From: Sialis fuliginosa
Taxonomy: Eukaryota > Arthropoda > Insecta > Megaloptera > Sialidae
Direction: 5' to 3'
Assembly: GCA_961205875.1 (NCBI GenBank)
Contig: OY540821.1
Span: 2,418,001-2,482,000, forward strand
DNA length: 64,000 nt
Shown: positions 22,488 to 34,516 of the stretch, piece by piece
How the letters are laid out: each line of letters begins with the position of its first letter
Position numbering within the stretch: the first letter of the stretch is position 1
The notes under the pieces: model-generated
The model's input: the letters and a program-made list of their open reading frames with translations, nothing else
Databases searched by the model: none
Told to the model about the DNA's origin: nothing
Program-made: the position numbers and the translations under genes

Positions 22488-22785
22488 TTTCATATCTTTT
22501 GTGTCGTAGTACTTATCATTTGGTAATCATTAGCAAGTGTCCATTACTGTGTGCTCATTACTGGTTTTACCTTTGCCATTACTGGAGAAAAAACATGAAC
22601 AAAATAAAAGGCTATTATTTAAAAAACAAAGTATATTTGGTGACTTTGGTAATTAAATTGATTAAATAAATATTTACTTGTTATATTAGTAACATGAGTT
22701 CATGAGAATTACAAAAAAACAAGCCCATTAATCCAAAAAAACTGAAAACTTGCTCTTATAGCGGCAATAAACAGTGCCTTTACCT
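22488..22785 (+). mobile_element. Family A MITE, 5'-truncated
   Basis: Only the 3' half is present, from TATCTTTTGTGTCGTAGTAC to the intact terminus CAGTGCCTTTACCT, followed by TA. Confidence 0.82.
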
Positions 22786-22799
22786 TATTTAGTACGAAA

Positions 22800-23330
22800 A
22801 TAATTTTATTTTCTGCTTTTCAGTCGTTTCTTAAAAGGCAAATTATTAAAAAAATAGTTTTTTTCTATACATATCAACACATGTTTTCTCTTAGAACATT
22901 ACTGGAATAAGCCACTGTATTTTAAAAGACTGGGGTTAAATTTGTCACACACACATACATACATATACAGGTAGAGAAATTGGTGAATACCTAGGTCTAT
23001 CCATCTACCTGGACAGTAGTAGTTCAATAGTAAGGTCCCTCCACTAACCCCTCTCTAGTTTGTCCTTGAACATTCTATAATCATAACGGTCTCATGGTGG
23101 CAGTTCTTCTATTCATCGTCCAAGTTGTCTAAACCAGTGCCAAAGATGTGAGAATATTCTTCCAAACATGCGGTTGTTCTATTTACATAGGTTAGGGCAT
23201 GTAACGTCGTCTTAAGAGATGCCAGCTTATTTTCTGCATATTCTATGAGGTTGAAATCTTGAGATTTAGGGGTACAGTCTTTGTTGTAGTTTGGTCTAGT
23301 GCATGTTAATGTGTTTCAAGATTTTTGTAG
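22800..23330. other. No feature assigned; mixed-composition segment
   Basis: About 22950-23260 is less AT-rich than its surroundings and could hold a decayed coding fragment on the minus strand (a short MFKDKLERG stretch). I see no motif strong enough to call. Confidence 0.35.
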
Positions 23331-24240
23331 TGTCTTGACCGTTAGATTTTTAAGTTAGTCTAGCTAGAATGCAAATTACATTTGCAGTGGCGCTATTGTT
23401 GGCCAAGCTAGAATGCAAATGATAATATTATGAATATTAATAATGTCTTGTGATTTTTTTTTTGTAAAATCTTGACCGTTAGATTTATAGTTAGAATGCA
23501 TATTTAATTTGCATTTGTTGGAGTGTAATTGGTAACATGCATATTAAATATTGTCTGCAGCAATTTGACCGTTAGATTTAAGATTTTTTTTTTGTTTTGT
23601 CTAGGGTTCGAGATATAAAGTTTCTTTGTAAGTTTGGTCTAACGTGAATGCAAATAATAAAATGCATAAGGTAAAGGCACTATTTATGGCCGCTGTAAGA
23701 GCAAGTTTTCGTTTTTTTGGATTAATGGGGTTATTTTTTGTAATTCTCATGAACTCATGTTACTAATAAAACAACTAACTATTTATTTAATTTATTATTT
23801 TGTTTATATTTTTATCTCCAGTAATGGATAAAGTAAAACCAGTAATGAGCACACAGTGATGGACACTTGCTAATGGTAACAAAATGATAAGTATTACATC
23901 ACAAAAGACATAAAAGAAAGAGTCGTCAAATTTGAAACAATGTAAAGCAGTTTCTATGATAATATAATAATTAATAAATAAATTATACTAATAATTAGTT
24001 CAAATATCCACCATTTTAACACCTATTGACCGATTGTCATCAAATCACGCTGTAAGACAGTTAAATGTACATATATAGATTAATATTCAGAAATGGTAGT
24101 AATCAAATATCAACACATATTTCTAATTCAGTACATTTAATTAAAAATTTGCCATTACTGAGGTCCTTGCAAATACTGGTGCCACTACCTTATTGCTATT
24201 TATGTCGTTAAGTTTATGCTTGGCCGTTACATTTAAGAAA
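23331..24240. repeat. Degenerate tandem repeat interrupted by a MITE
   Basis: The core CTTGACCGTTAGATTT and the following AGAATGCAAAT-type block recur near 23335, 23470 and 23565, and weakly at 24225, with spacing of roughly 95-135 bp. The family A MITE at 23669-24190 lies inside the array. Confidence 0.55.
23669..24190 (-). mobile_element. Family A MITE, reverse, internal deletion
   Basis: Starts AGGTAAAGGCACTATT and ends GGTGCCACTACCT, with TA at 23667-23668 and 24191-24192. A short internal segment (the part around ATTTGCGGACTTTGG) is deleted compared with full copies. Confidence 0.87.
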
Positions 24241-24504
24241 CTTTTTTTAGCATTTAGAAGTTTGGACTGAATTAATTAAATACTAGTGTAATAATAATTA
24301 ATATTATGAAATAATATTAAGAAAAATATTTACTAACATTTATCACTTTCGGGATTCCAAGGAATACTGAAGTGAAAATTCTAATCTAATCTATGGCGCG
24401 ATTTGGGGATTGGGATGCGAGGCGCCCATGGGCAAAGTCCCTAGTAATATAATAATATAGTATATACTTGAACAACAACAGACATGAGTTATAAAATACA
24501 TTTT

Positions 24505-24712
24505 TAGGGTTCCGTAGCCATCTAGAAACCCTTATGATTTCGGTCTGCCGTCCGTCCGTCTGTCTGTCGCTCATTCTCTCATGCCTATTAAGTTGAAATT
24601 TAGTATATAGATTAATGACCCAAAAACAGAATTGACGAGATTTTTGAAAAAAGTTTTTTTAAACATTTAAACCCAATAATTAAATTACAATATGTTTTTG
24701 TGGCTTGTGTTA
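24505..24712 (-). repeat. Family C fragment, reverse orientation
   Basis: TAGGGTTCCGTAGCCATC, then GAAACCCTTATGATTTCG, a CCGTCCGTCTGTCTGTC run and TTAATGACCCAAAAACAGA, in the order expected for the reverse strand of the family C end. Confidence 0.7.
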
Positions 24713-24714
24713 TA

Positions 24715-25209
24715 AGGTAGTGGCACCAGTCTTGGCAAGGACCCCAGTAATGGTAAATTTTTAATTAAGTGTACTGAATTAGAAATATGTGTTGATATTT
24801 GATTACTACTATTTCTGAATATTAATTAGTACATTTAACTGTCTTACAGCGTGATTTGATGACAATCGGCCAATAGGTGTCAAAATGATGGACATTTAAA
24901 CTAATTATTAGTATAATTTATTTATTAGTTATTATATTATCATAGCAACTACTTTACATTCTTTTATATCTTTTGTGTCGTAGTACTTATCATTTTGTAA
25001 TTATTAGCAAGTGTCCATCACTACGTGCTCAATAAAAGGTTATAATTTTAAAAAAAAAAAAACTATATTTGCGGACTTTGGTAATTAAATTGATTAAATA
25101 AAGAGTTACTTGTTTTATTAGTAAAATGAGTTCATGAGAATTACAAAAAACAAGCCCATTAAAAACTGAAAACTCGCTCTTATAGCGGCCATAACTGGTG
25201 CCTTTACGT
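24715..25209 (+). mobile_element. Family A MITE, internal deletion
   Basis: Starts AGGTAGTGGCACCAGT and ends ACTGGTGCCTTTACGT, with TA at 24713-24714 and 25210-25211. It lacks about 60 bp across the TTGACGATTC and TGGTTTTACC blocks. It lies inverted relative to the copy 0.5 kb upstream. Confidence 0.87.
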
Positions 25210-25694
25210 TAGTGTCATTGTTTGTGTTCACAAAAGTGGAAGTCAAATTAACCTAATCAAATAAAGTTAAATACGGTACGGGACATTACTACACTTGACA
25301 ATTTTTTTATTATTAAAATTTTATCTGCCGATATAAAAAAATATATATACATAAATGTGTCGTTATTTGAACTTGGCTTCTGGAAATAGCAGAGGATAGT
25401 AGAATAAAATGCACTGTGATTGAAATTCAGGAATGTATAAACATACAACAAGTTGTTTCAACCATTCCTTCGTAAATATTGGGCCACAGCTCAAGGTCTC
25501 TGCACCGAAAAACTACTCGCCTACGGGCAAGGGGTGCATATCTACCAGTCCCGTGAATAGTTCTCTAACGCCGCACAACGCCAGGGTTGGCCAACAGCGA
25601 AATAAATAAATTAACAACTTTCGTATTTCCCAAATCACGAGAAATTCAGGATTTTTTTTACATTTAATTTGTTTTAAGGAGTTACATCTAGTTA
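25210..25694. other. No gene; unassigned sequence
   Basis: A moderately GC-rich patch at about 25490-25600. The minus-strand open stretches of 64-72 codons have no recognisable motif. Confidence 0.45.
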
Positions 25695-25878
25695 CAGTAA
25701 GAGTCTCGACAGTGTCGCCATTTTTAGCCAAATCGGTGTTTTAATAAGATCATATTATTTTTAGCAAGTATAAAAAAATATAAAGTATATATGATATTGA
25801 TCAGAAAATACGGCTGTGAGCGAGACTTGGCTACTAAACTTAACAAAAAGTCGACCCACGCTGTCCAGACTCTTACTG
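25695..25878. mobile_element. Short TIR element, 184 bp
   Basis: Inverted ends CAGTAAGAGTCTCGACAG and CTGTCCAGACTCTTACTG, with GTTAC-CTAGT-type sequence also mirrored outside them. Probably a small Tc1/mariner-type MITE. The target duplication is not clear. Confidence 0.55.
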
Positions 25879-26604
25879 GAGTGACTAGTTACATTTTTTT
25901 TTAGAATAACAAAAAAAGCAATTTAATGAAATTTGGAGGGTTTATTGTTCATGTCTCAAAACACGAACAATTTTTTTAAATTTAAATATAAAATAAAATG
26001 GTGACTTTAGCGTTGCTACACTGAGTGCATCTTTTTTGTTATGTGCTCCACTGCAGAAATCAGGATTTCCATGGATCAACATCGAGAACAAAAAAAAACA
26101 CGATTTTTTCCATCGAGGTTATTACAAAATATTGATTTTTGTAAATTTTGTATCGCTTTTTGAACAAAAAATCGCGTTTTTGACGAAAAAACAACTTTGT
26201 TAACCAATCGTAAAAATCGTGTGTACTTCGATGTAAAATCTATCTAAGAAGATACAGTTAAAATTTCAAGTCGATCGGATGGAAAATGGCCAAGATACGC
26301 TTTCCGCAGTTTTTAAAAACATGGTTTCGATAAAAATTAGTTTAAAGTTTGAAAACTGTTTTACTACATACAAATGTCGACGTTAGTTCCGACTTTTTTC
26401 GATTTGTAGGTTTTCGGTTGCTTATTTTGCTTCTGTTTTGGCTTGAGACTAAATTACGGTGCCCTTTTAACATATATTCATTATCACTGGTTTTTCACCA
26501 CTTTCACCATCTAGGTTGTTTCGTTTGTTCAGAGATATTTTGTAAAGTGAGCTCTAAAAATTAAAAAAACATTTTTTTTCGTTTATAATTCCTTTTGAAT
26601 ATCA

Positions 26605-27235
26605 TTTTTAAGATAGGTGTTTTTTTAAATTTCGTTTACTTTTATTTTTTCGGTCGCATTTTAGCTTTAGATCAAAAGTTAATTGTCTCAAAATTTCAGA
26701 CTCATAGATCAAACCTGTGGACGGCGCAAATCGAGTATTTTTCTCATTTGATTAACATGGGAAAAATAATACTTTTTTACTTATGCGTGAATATCTCATT
26801 GAAAAATTAATTTATTTTAATTTCCTACAGCAGTGTATCATAGAGAATTAAATTTCTTAGAAAAAAGATCTCAATTGCCCAATTCATAGATCGAGTATTT
26901 TTTTTAAATATGTTCATTTAGAGTATATTTAAACATTATCATAAAAAGTAAAATCCAATTTTTATAATTTTTAAACAAAAATTTCTTAAAATTTATTGGA
27001 TTTATGAATTGAGCACTCAATTCTCTACAAAATATTGCTTTGAGAAATTTTCAAAAAAAAATTTTTTTAAACGAGATATTCACGCGTAAGTAAAAAAGTA
27101 ATTTTTCTCATGTTAATCAAATGGGAAAAAGACTCGGCTTGCGCCGTCCACAAGTTGGGACAATTAACTTTTGATCCAAAGCTAAGTAATAGGCCAATGG
27201 GACCGAAAAAATAGAAATAAAAAAACACCCTATTA
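26605..27235. mobile_element. Foldback element, about 250-bp arms
   Basis: The left arm (about 26605-26860) pairs with about 27000-27235: GTGGACGGCGCAAATCGAGT with its diverged complement CGGCTTGCGCCGTCCAC, TTACTTATGCGTGAATATCTC with GAGATATTCACGCGTAAGTAA, and ATTTGATTAACATG with CATGTTAATCAAAT. Sequence at 26050-26350 (AAACATGGTTTCGATAAAAA) resembles part of the TTAA element at 9467-10159. Confidence 0.7.
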
Positions 27236-27581
27236 TACATACATCATTTAAGCCAATAAAACAAAAATCGTTAAAAATTAGATTTGATGTAACCCCTTAA
27301 ACATATTTTCTAGAATTTAATTTAGGTAGCTTGTTTGAGGTCAAGAATGGGTAATTTATTATCTGATCGACAAAATGAGTATTCCCCAAATTCGATGTAC
27401 TTATTTTAATTGTATTCAATGTGTGTTCGTACAGTCAGTGTGGTATCCATAATTTTTATAGGTATCTACTATTAAATTAATTTGTTATTAAATTATTTAA
27501 ACTCTTTATTTTAAACTTTTCATGATTGTCAAAACTGAATTTCATTTTATTAGGAAAAAAATTTAACCTATGTATTTTTTC

Positions 27582-27932
27582 CAAGGCTTCGAACCGGAAC
27601 TGAACCGAAAACCGGAAAAACCGTTATTTTTTGCCGGAACGAAAACCGGAACAGAACCGAAATAAAAATATCGGTTTTTACGGTTCAGTACATGTTAAAA
27701 TATGCGCGTTAACATGATCTTTTTCCCACATCAATTGTCGTTCGGACTATCATACAAGTACCATAAAATATTCTAAATTATGGTAGAACATTATTTTTTA
27801 ATACAAATAATTTTTTTTTTTAATTAATCACTCGGAGCTGAACCGAAAACTGAAAAAACCGAACCGAAATATATTTTTTTGCTCGAACCGGAACGAAAAC
27901 CGAAACGAAAAAAATAACGGTTCGAAGCCCTG
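27582..27932. mobile_element. hAT-type MITE, 351 bp, perfect 8-bp TSD
   Basis: Starts CAAGGCTTCGAACCGGAAC and ends ACGGTTCGAAGCCCTG (consensus CAGGGCTTCGAACCG, a known hAT-type terminus). Perfect 8-bp duplication ATTTTTTC at 27574-27581 and 27933-27940. The subterminal regions are dense in GAACCGAAAACCGG-like short repeats, possible transposase binding sites. Confidence 0.88.
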
Positions 27933-27954
27933 ATTTTTTCATTCTATTGTTTAT

Positions 27955-28245
27955 GATGAAAACTGCTCAAAATTTTGACCTTCCGTGAATCCATTCTGAT
28001 TATTTTCGTATTGATGTCTATCTGTCAGTCTGTAGACGCTGTAACTCAAAAACGACAGATCATAAAAGGGTAAAATTGGTTTTTGTCTGGAAAGAAAACT
28101 GTCTATTTTTGAAAACGAAAATGTTCACTCTCAACAATTTTTGATTTTTTTTTTAAACGATGCAAATTCAGTAAGTTGTAGATATAATATTATTTGTATA
28201 ATTTATGTCCCTTTCATTTTTTGCTATATCTTATTACTTAACCCG
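27955..28245. repeat. Family D-like fragment
   Basis: Contains GACGCTGTAACTCAAAAACG, AAAGGGTAAAATT and TAGATATAATATTATTTGTA blocks also seen at 13300-13500 and 32340-32470. Confidence 0.5.
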
Positions 28246-28317
28246 GAATTATTAAATACAAATGATTAAAAACAGTTCGTACACTTGTCTTGCGGCTGCC
28301 GCGGGGATCTTGATATG

Positions 28318-28475
28318 GATCTTGGTTTCTGGGTCTAAGCCGCGTCGATTTGGTCGTTTTATCGACCGAGAGAGAGAGAGAGGGAGAGCCTTGAAGATGT
28401 CCACTGCAATGTGTAACGAAACGTTGTCCGATAACACGACTAAATCGCCGCGGCTTACACCCAGAAGCCAAGATC
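28318..28475. repeat. GC-rich inverted repeat with (GA)n loop
   Basis: Arms 28318-28364 and 28429-28475 are reverse complements over 47 bp with 5 mismatches (GATCTTGG...GCCGCG...TTATCG). The 64-nt loop starts with an uninterrupted GA run. GTTCGTACAC occurs outside both arms but in the same orientation (28276 and 28479). GC content is far above the flanks. Overlapping frames on both strands are open for 77-96 codons, which the palindrome alone can explain. Confidence 0.8.
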
Positions 28476-28499
28476 TAGTTCGTACACTGTTCACTTTCA

Positions 28500-29330
28500 T
28501 TATAACGCATAGGCTTTCGTGGTTGTTTTTGCAAACCGTTGTAGCTTATTAATTTTCATCTTTAAGAAATTATAAATCGACATATTACCTACATATGTAT
28601 ATCTTAAAAAAACACAACTTTTTTTACATTTTCTGAATTACTTAGTTTAATTCAATTGGTTTTAATTTTTTGCTATAAGAATATAAACAAAGTTCAATTT
28701 GTCAATAAATTGAAATTTTAAGTGACTGCAACACGCCACAGGTCGCAAAACGTAATAAATTAACAGAAATTGAATTAATTTCATCTATTATAATTATCAG
28801 AATATTTAATTTTATATTGAAATCCATACAGAAAACTATATGTAGTAAGAATGGAGGGGGGGGGGGGGGTAGATGAGATAGCTGTTCAACCAAGTAATGG
28901 AGTTTCATGTCGAATAAATATTTATTTTCAATTTTAATAATTTGTGAAATGTTTTTTTAAAGTAACGTGTCAATATTCATTATTATCTATTCTTTATTCT
29001 CCTATTCTTCTGTCTATTGTGTGAAAAAATAAATAAATAAAATATGCATTTTTATTTAATTTAAAAAAATCGATTACCTGGTTCTAAGGGATTAGCACAT
29101 AAATATATCTATAAAAGATAAAAATTCTTATTTAAACACTAGCATATAATCAGACCTCCACAATTTTTTGGGGTTCATTATATTATATTAAGTATCTAAT
29201 ATAATATAAATATTAAATCTAGATTAAAACCTAACTAAAAGCTTTCTATAGGGTACCGAATTTTTAATATCAATTGCATTATTTCTTCAGATTATTATTA
29301 AAATATAAACTAATAAAAAAAACATTACCA
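28500..29330. other. No feature recognised
   Basis: AT-rich, with a poly-G run (about 13 G) at 28857-28870. Nothing else is identified. Confidence 0.5.
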
Positions 29331-30705
29331 AGTAAATGCACAGTGCTTCCTCGTGCTAAATTCACCAAAGGTAGTTAATTATTGAACAATTTAAATAAAA
29401 ACCGATAGTGTTCAGAAAAATTTAAAAATTATTTTTATACAATTTTACTAAAAAAATATTAGTTCGAAATTTTTTTTCTTAAAATACACCTGATTATTAC
29501 TTCCTCGCAATTATATTACATTACATTTAATTTCAATGGTAATTTTGCTTCCTCGCAATATCAAATATACGAGGAACTTTGTGATCGTTTCAGATTGAGA
29601 CAAAAAAAATGTTCTCCTATTTCAAAATTTTAAATTGATCTATCCGTTTCACGTCAAGACAAACACATTTCGTTCCGTGTCTGTCTGTCTGTCCGTCCGT
29701 GTGTCTGTCCCCTGAATCCTTGTCACATGCATATCTCATGAATCACTGAACCGATATTATTGAAACTTGGTTGGTTGGCTTGAGGAAGGTCCCATTTCAA
29801 AATCATCAAAATCGTGGTTAAGGGGGAGGGGTGATATCCCAAAAAAATTTTTTTTTCAAGATCTCTCATGAACGACACATGTTACGTGAAAATGTTATAG
29901 AATATTTTTTGTAGAGCATTAAATTTCCTATAATATGGGTCTACAACGTTTGTTGTAAAATATTCCCTTACAAAGATTTATCTCAATTTATTTTAAAAAA
30001 CCGTGTTTGGTTTTTCTAAATTGATATTTGCATTGATGTTTTAAATGTCATTTTGACGTTTGCATAACTTTAGATTTAGATTCAAATTGTCAAAAAATTA
30101 AAAATATACGAAAAAATAATCAGGTGCGTCTTAAGAAAAAAATAAACTTTATTTTTGTAGTAATTATGTATACAAATTAAATGGTTAACCAATTCCAGGC
30201 AATTTATCTGAACACTATCGGGTTTTATTTAAATTTTTCAATAATTAACTTTCTTTGGTGAATTTAGCACGAGGACGCACTGTGCATTTACTTGGCAGAT
30301 GTTTTTTTTTGTATATTTTCAATTATTTTACAGTTTCAATCTAAATCTTTTATGCAAACGTCAAAGTAACATTTTAAACGTCAAAATGTTTTTTAAAGCT
30401 AATTGAGACAAAATCTCTGTAAGGGAATATTTTACAACAAACATTGTGGTGACCTATATTATAGGAAATTGAATACTCTATAAAAAAGATTCTATAAAAT
30501 ATTCGCGTAACATGTGTGAGTTATGCGTGCGACAATGATTCAGGGGACAGACAGACAGACACGGAACGAAAAGTTTTTGTCTTGACCTGAAACGGAAAGA
30601 TCAATTTAAAATTAAGAAATCGGAGAACAATTTTTTTGTCTCATTCTAAAACGATCACAAAGCTTCTCGTATCTTCGATATTGCGAGGAAGCAATATATT
30701 ATAAT
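29331..30705. repeat. Family B cluster: reverse, forward and reverse copies abutting
   Basis: 29331-29495 is a family B end in reverse (AAATGCACAGTGCTTCCTCG). 29549-30310 is a nearly full forward copy, from GCTTCCTCGCAATATC to ACTGTGCATTTACTTGGCAG. 30312-30700 is a reverse copy ending CGATATTGCGAGGAAGC. Together they form a composite inverted arrangement. The forward copy includes the CTGTCTGTCTGTCCGTCC run and TGAACCACTGAACC-type block of the family. No coding capacity. Confidence 0.8.
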
Positions 30706-31018
30706 AATAATTACTTATTAAAATCTTATAATAAATATATAGATATTAAACTGATATAAGTATGCAATATGAAAGAAATGATATTTTTGAGTTCACTTGC
30801 TTAATGAAATTTTCAATGGTTGCAATGTAACTTATAGCGACAAAATGGCGTCTACTTGTTTAACATTTTGCACGCCATATGCAATGTACACCTACCTATC
30901 ATACATTAGTACCTACACATGTGTTAATAATACGCATTTGTAATTCTGTTTTACATTTTTTAATATACTGATAAAATAAAATAAATATGTTGATTTTATG
31001 TGTGAAATATTTAATATA
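30706..31018. other. No feature recognised
   Basis: AT-rich sequence with nothing identifiable on either strand. Confidence 0.5.
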
Positions 31019-31537
31019 AGGTGGTGGCACAAGTCAGTCTTGGCAAGCACCCCCCAGTAATGGAAAAATTTTAATTAAATGTACTGAATTAGAAATTATG
31101 TGTTGATATTTATGATTACTACCATTTCTGAATATTAATCTATATACATTTAACTGTCTTACAGCGTGATTTGATGACAATCGGTCAATAGGTGTCAAAA
31201 TGGTGGACATTTAAACTAATTATTAGTATAATTTATTAATTATTATATTATCATAGACACTGCTTTACATTGTTTCAAATACGATTCTTTCTTTTTATTA
31301 TTAGCAAGTGTCCATCACTGCGTGCTCATTACTAGAAAAAAAACATGAACAAAATAAAAAGCTATAATTTAAAAAACAAACTATATTTGCGGTCTTTGGT
31401 AATTAAATTGATTAAATAAAGAGTTACTTGTTTTATTAATAACATGAGTTCATGAGAATTACAGAAAACAAGCCCATTAATCCAAAAAAAAAAACGAAAA
31501 CTTGCTCTGATAGCGGTCATAACTGGTGCATTTACCT
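31019..31537 (+). mobile_element. Family A MITE, forward
   Basis: Starts AGGTGGTGGCACAAGTCAG and ends ACTGGTGCATTTACCT, between TA at 31017-31018 and 31538-31539. A small duplication near the 5' end (AGTCAGTC) and a deletion around TTTTGTGTCGTAGTAC distinguish it. Confidence 0.87.
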
Positions 31538-31687
31538 TATCTAAAAAAGGTATACGTTAAATTCAATTCTCAAAAAAAATTATTTGAAATATATTTTAAT
31601 GATTTTATTCCGAATTTTCACAGCCCTTTACCTTATTCTTGAAAGTATAAATACTATCAAATTGATGGAACTACGTTTAGCATTTAT

Positions 31688-31995
31688 ACGAAACTAGTGG
31701 CCCTGCCCGCGGATTCGCCCGCGTTGTATAATTTATTTGTTATATGTACAAAATCATAAATATCTCGGTTCCCATGCGAGATAGGGGGTTGTTTTTCTCC
31801 CTTAGTTTGTTTTTCTCTCATAGTATTTTTCCCACCGGATCGAATGAAACTAATTACAATACGTGAGAGGTGATGAAATATAATTTTTTTTTATTCATTA
31901 CCTATACAAAATCGTAAATATCTCGGATCTTAGTTAAAAGTTGCAAAAACCTACCCCCTGTCTACACCCACAATTGGGGGTGGAATGTTTTATAT
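31688..31995 (+). repeat. Repeat with CCCGCGGATTCGCCCGCG terminus
   Basis: ACTAGTGGCCCTGCCCGCGG resembles the motif at 21800. ATATCTCGG occurs twice inside, and GTATTTTTCCCACCGGATCGA resembles GTATTTTTCCCGCCGAATC near 62800. Class uncertain. Confidence 0.5.
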
Positions 31996-32204
31996 AAATT
32001 GTGTATTATACATTATAATTTAACTTTTCATCGACTTGAAACTTTTCATGATGTTTTCAAACAAATATATTTTATTGAAATTTTCTGTAAAACCCCACGT
32101 TTATGAAATAATAAACTTTATTTGTATTAATAAATTAAATTAATAATGTTCGATGAAATACTATATTAACATAAACTTTTAGTTTCATATTAGCAAAAAT
32201 ATCT

Positions 32205-32560
32205 GCCATGGGAACCACGGGACTTTCTTATACGTGATCTTGACAATGAACAGTATTCTCTAATTCGCATTGTTTCAAAAAATTCAAAAATCGACGTCAG
32301 TAAACATTCGTATCCGGTTGAAAGATCATTTTCAAAAATAAGAGGTTTTCTTCCCAGACAAAAATTTATCTTAAATATAAAATTTCACCCTTTCTACGAT
32401 TTGTCGTATTTGAGTTACTGTGGTTATAGACCGACAGACAGACAGACATCGTGGCGAATATAGTCAGAATCTGGATTTCGAAAAAAATCGGCTTTACTAT
32501 ACTTACTTATACTATTGTATATTTTATATACAATAGTATAAGAAAGTAAAATCTATGTAC
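32205..32560 (+). repeat. Family D fragment
   Basis: CTGCCATGGGAACCACGGGA and CTTATACGTGATCTTGAC at the left end, then AAACATTCGTATCCGGTTGA (as at 14750) and CGACAGACAGACAGACATCG. It ends near a short palindrome, ACTATACTTACTTATACTAT with its complement, at about 32500-32550. Confidence 0.65.
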
Positions 32561-32959
32561 GTGTTTTTAAATGTTTAATAAGGCATTGTTATCTTTTTCT
32601 ACGTGCACTAAGCCCCCCCTCGCTCCTCAGCTCTCCCTAGAAATTGTGATAACCCTAATTGTGATTAAAATTTGGTATATTTTATGGAAAAAAATAAATA
32701 TTATTTTTACTATTAACTCTTACTGTACCAGATTTTTAAGTGAAGGCAACTAATAATAAGTAAAATTATAATTATGTCTTTTTTTTATCAAATATGGAAA
32801 TAAAATTTATGAATGTTTATATTTAATACGTGTTAACACCAAAAAGACAAAACAGTGTATTTTTTTGGACAAAATAGCAACAAAACACTTTATAATACGA
32901 ATTGTTAGCGGTGTAAACACGGTTTATTAACCCGAGTTGCCCCCGACTAGAGATGTCTT
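32561..32959. other. No feature recognised
   Basis: Two 60-codon open stretches (one per strand) show no motif. AT-rich. Confidence 0.5.
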
Positions 32960-33709
32960 CAGGGTGTCCACTTTCTGGAAAGTTAGGGAAGCGTAAAGTG
33001 GTCATGGAATTTATTTAAAATTCTGAAAAGTCCGGGAATTTATTAAATTTTTTTGGAAAGTCAGGGAATTTATCATAAATTCTGGGAAGTCAGATATTTT
33101 TTCAATTTTTTTTATCTCAGCGATTTATATAAAATAAACAAAGAGAGTACCTATTATATAATTTATCAGATTTCGATATTTCAAATCTCTCGATTAGAAA
33201 AAAATAAATACCTACAAGAAAAATTTAATAAGTAAAAAAAAAAATGAATTGTTTGTTTAATTAATTAAAAATTCATTAGTAATATATATTTCAGCGTGTC
33301 CACTTTCTGGAAAGTCAGTGAAGCCGAAAGTGGTCAGGGAAAGTCAGGGAATTTATTTAAATTTCTGAAAAGTCAGGGAATTTATTAATTTTTTTTTAAA
33401 GTCAGGGAATTTATTATAAATTCTGAGAAGTCAGGTATTTTTCAAGGCAGTCGGGGCAGTGCCTTTATACTTATTACTTATTTTGATTTAAATGACCTTT
33501 TTTTTACTTCTCAACTTCAATTCCACAGTTACTTCATTCAAAGAATAAAAAAGTGTATGAATTTAAATTGACGAGCAAAAAAAAAGTCTTCAAATTTTAT
33601 TTTTGCCCCTCGATCACTCCTTGTCCCGGGGCCCCCGAGCCTCTAGTGGTCAAGGAATTTAGAATCTGTGGTCAGGGAATTTTACTTTCGAAAACCAGTG
33701 GACACCCTG
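32960..33709. mobile_element. Compound hAT-type repeat with GTGTCCACTTTCTGGAAAG ends
   Basis: Left end CAGGGTGTCCACTTTCTGG at 32960 and right end CCAGTGGACACCCTG at 33695-33709. A second left end (CAGCGTGTCCACTTTCTGG) lies at 33292, and about 120 bp after each left end match each other (blocks of GTCAGGGAATTTATT). This could be a tandem partial duplication or two copies that recombined. The flanking 8-mers do not match, consistent with rearrangement. Confidence 0.65.
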
Positions 33710-33996
33710 GTCTTTCTGAAAAGCTTTGATGGTCCGCCAATTGGTGACCTCTGCTCTATTCTAATACTGTTTTGGCATAATTTAATGTCCTGTGTTGTTT
33801 AGTTTATACGTATAATGATACATATTTAAGTATATCTGACAGGCTACCTTATTATCTATAAGCGGGAACATGTGGTTTATATTAGAAAACTTATTTTTTT
33901 TTGCTTACTACGCAGAAGGCCCTACAATGGATCTAGCACGTGCAAGTAAGTGTGTGTATTTCCAGTGGCGCGTTTTTTTATATAAATGGGGAAATA

Positions 33997-34516
33997 AGGT
34001 ACTGGCACCAGTCTTGGATCATACTGCAGTATTCGAAACTTGTTTAATTAATTGTATTAAATTAGAAATATTTATTAATATTCGATTACCAGCATTACTG
34101 AATCATAGTCTATAGATAGTTAAATGTAAAACAGCTTAATTTCATGACAATCGGCCAATGTGTGTCAAAATGGCGAATATTTAAACTAATTATTAGTGTA
34201 ATGTATTTATTAATTATTATATTATCATAGTATCTGCTTTAAATTGTTTCAAATTTAACGTTTCTTTATTTTATAACTTTTGTGCCTTAGTACTTTTTAT
34301 GATTATTAGTAAGTTTCCATTACTGGTTTTACTTTATCCATTACTGGAGAAAAAACATATCAAAATAAAAGTCTCTAATTTAAAAAAAAAAAACTATATT
34401 TGCGGACTTTGGTAAAAATTAAATTGATTTAATAAAAAAGTACCTACTTGTTTTATTAGTAATATGAGTTAACGAGAATTACAAAAAGCCCATCAATCAC
34501 AAAAAACGGTATACCA
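33997..34516 (+). mobile_element. Family A MITE, diverged
   Basis: Starts AGGTACTGGCACCAGTC after TA (33995-33996). Internal landmarks are present (CGGCCAATGTGTGTCAAAATG, AGTATCTGCTTTAAATTG, TCCATTACTGGTTTTAC). The 3' terminus is eroded (GGTATACC near 34508-34515). The most diverged copies are this and 20345-20820. Confidence 0.72.
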
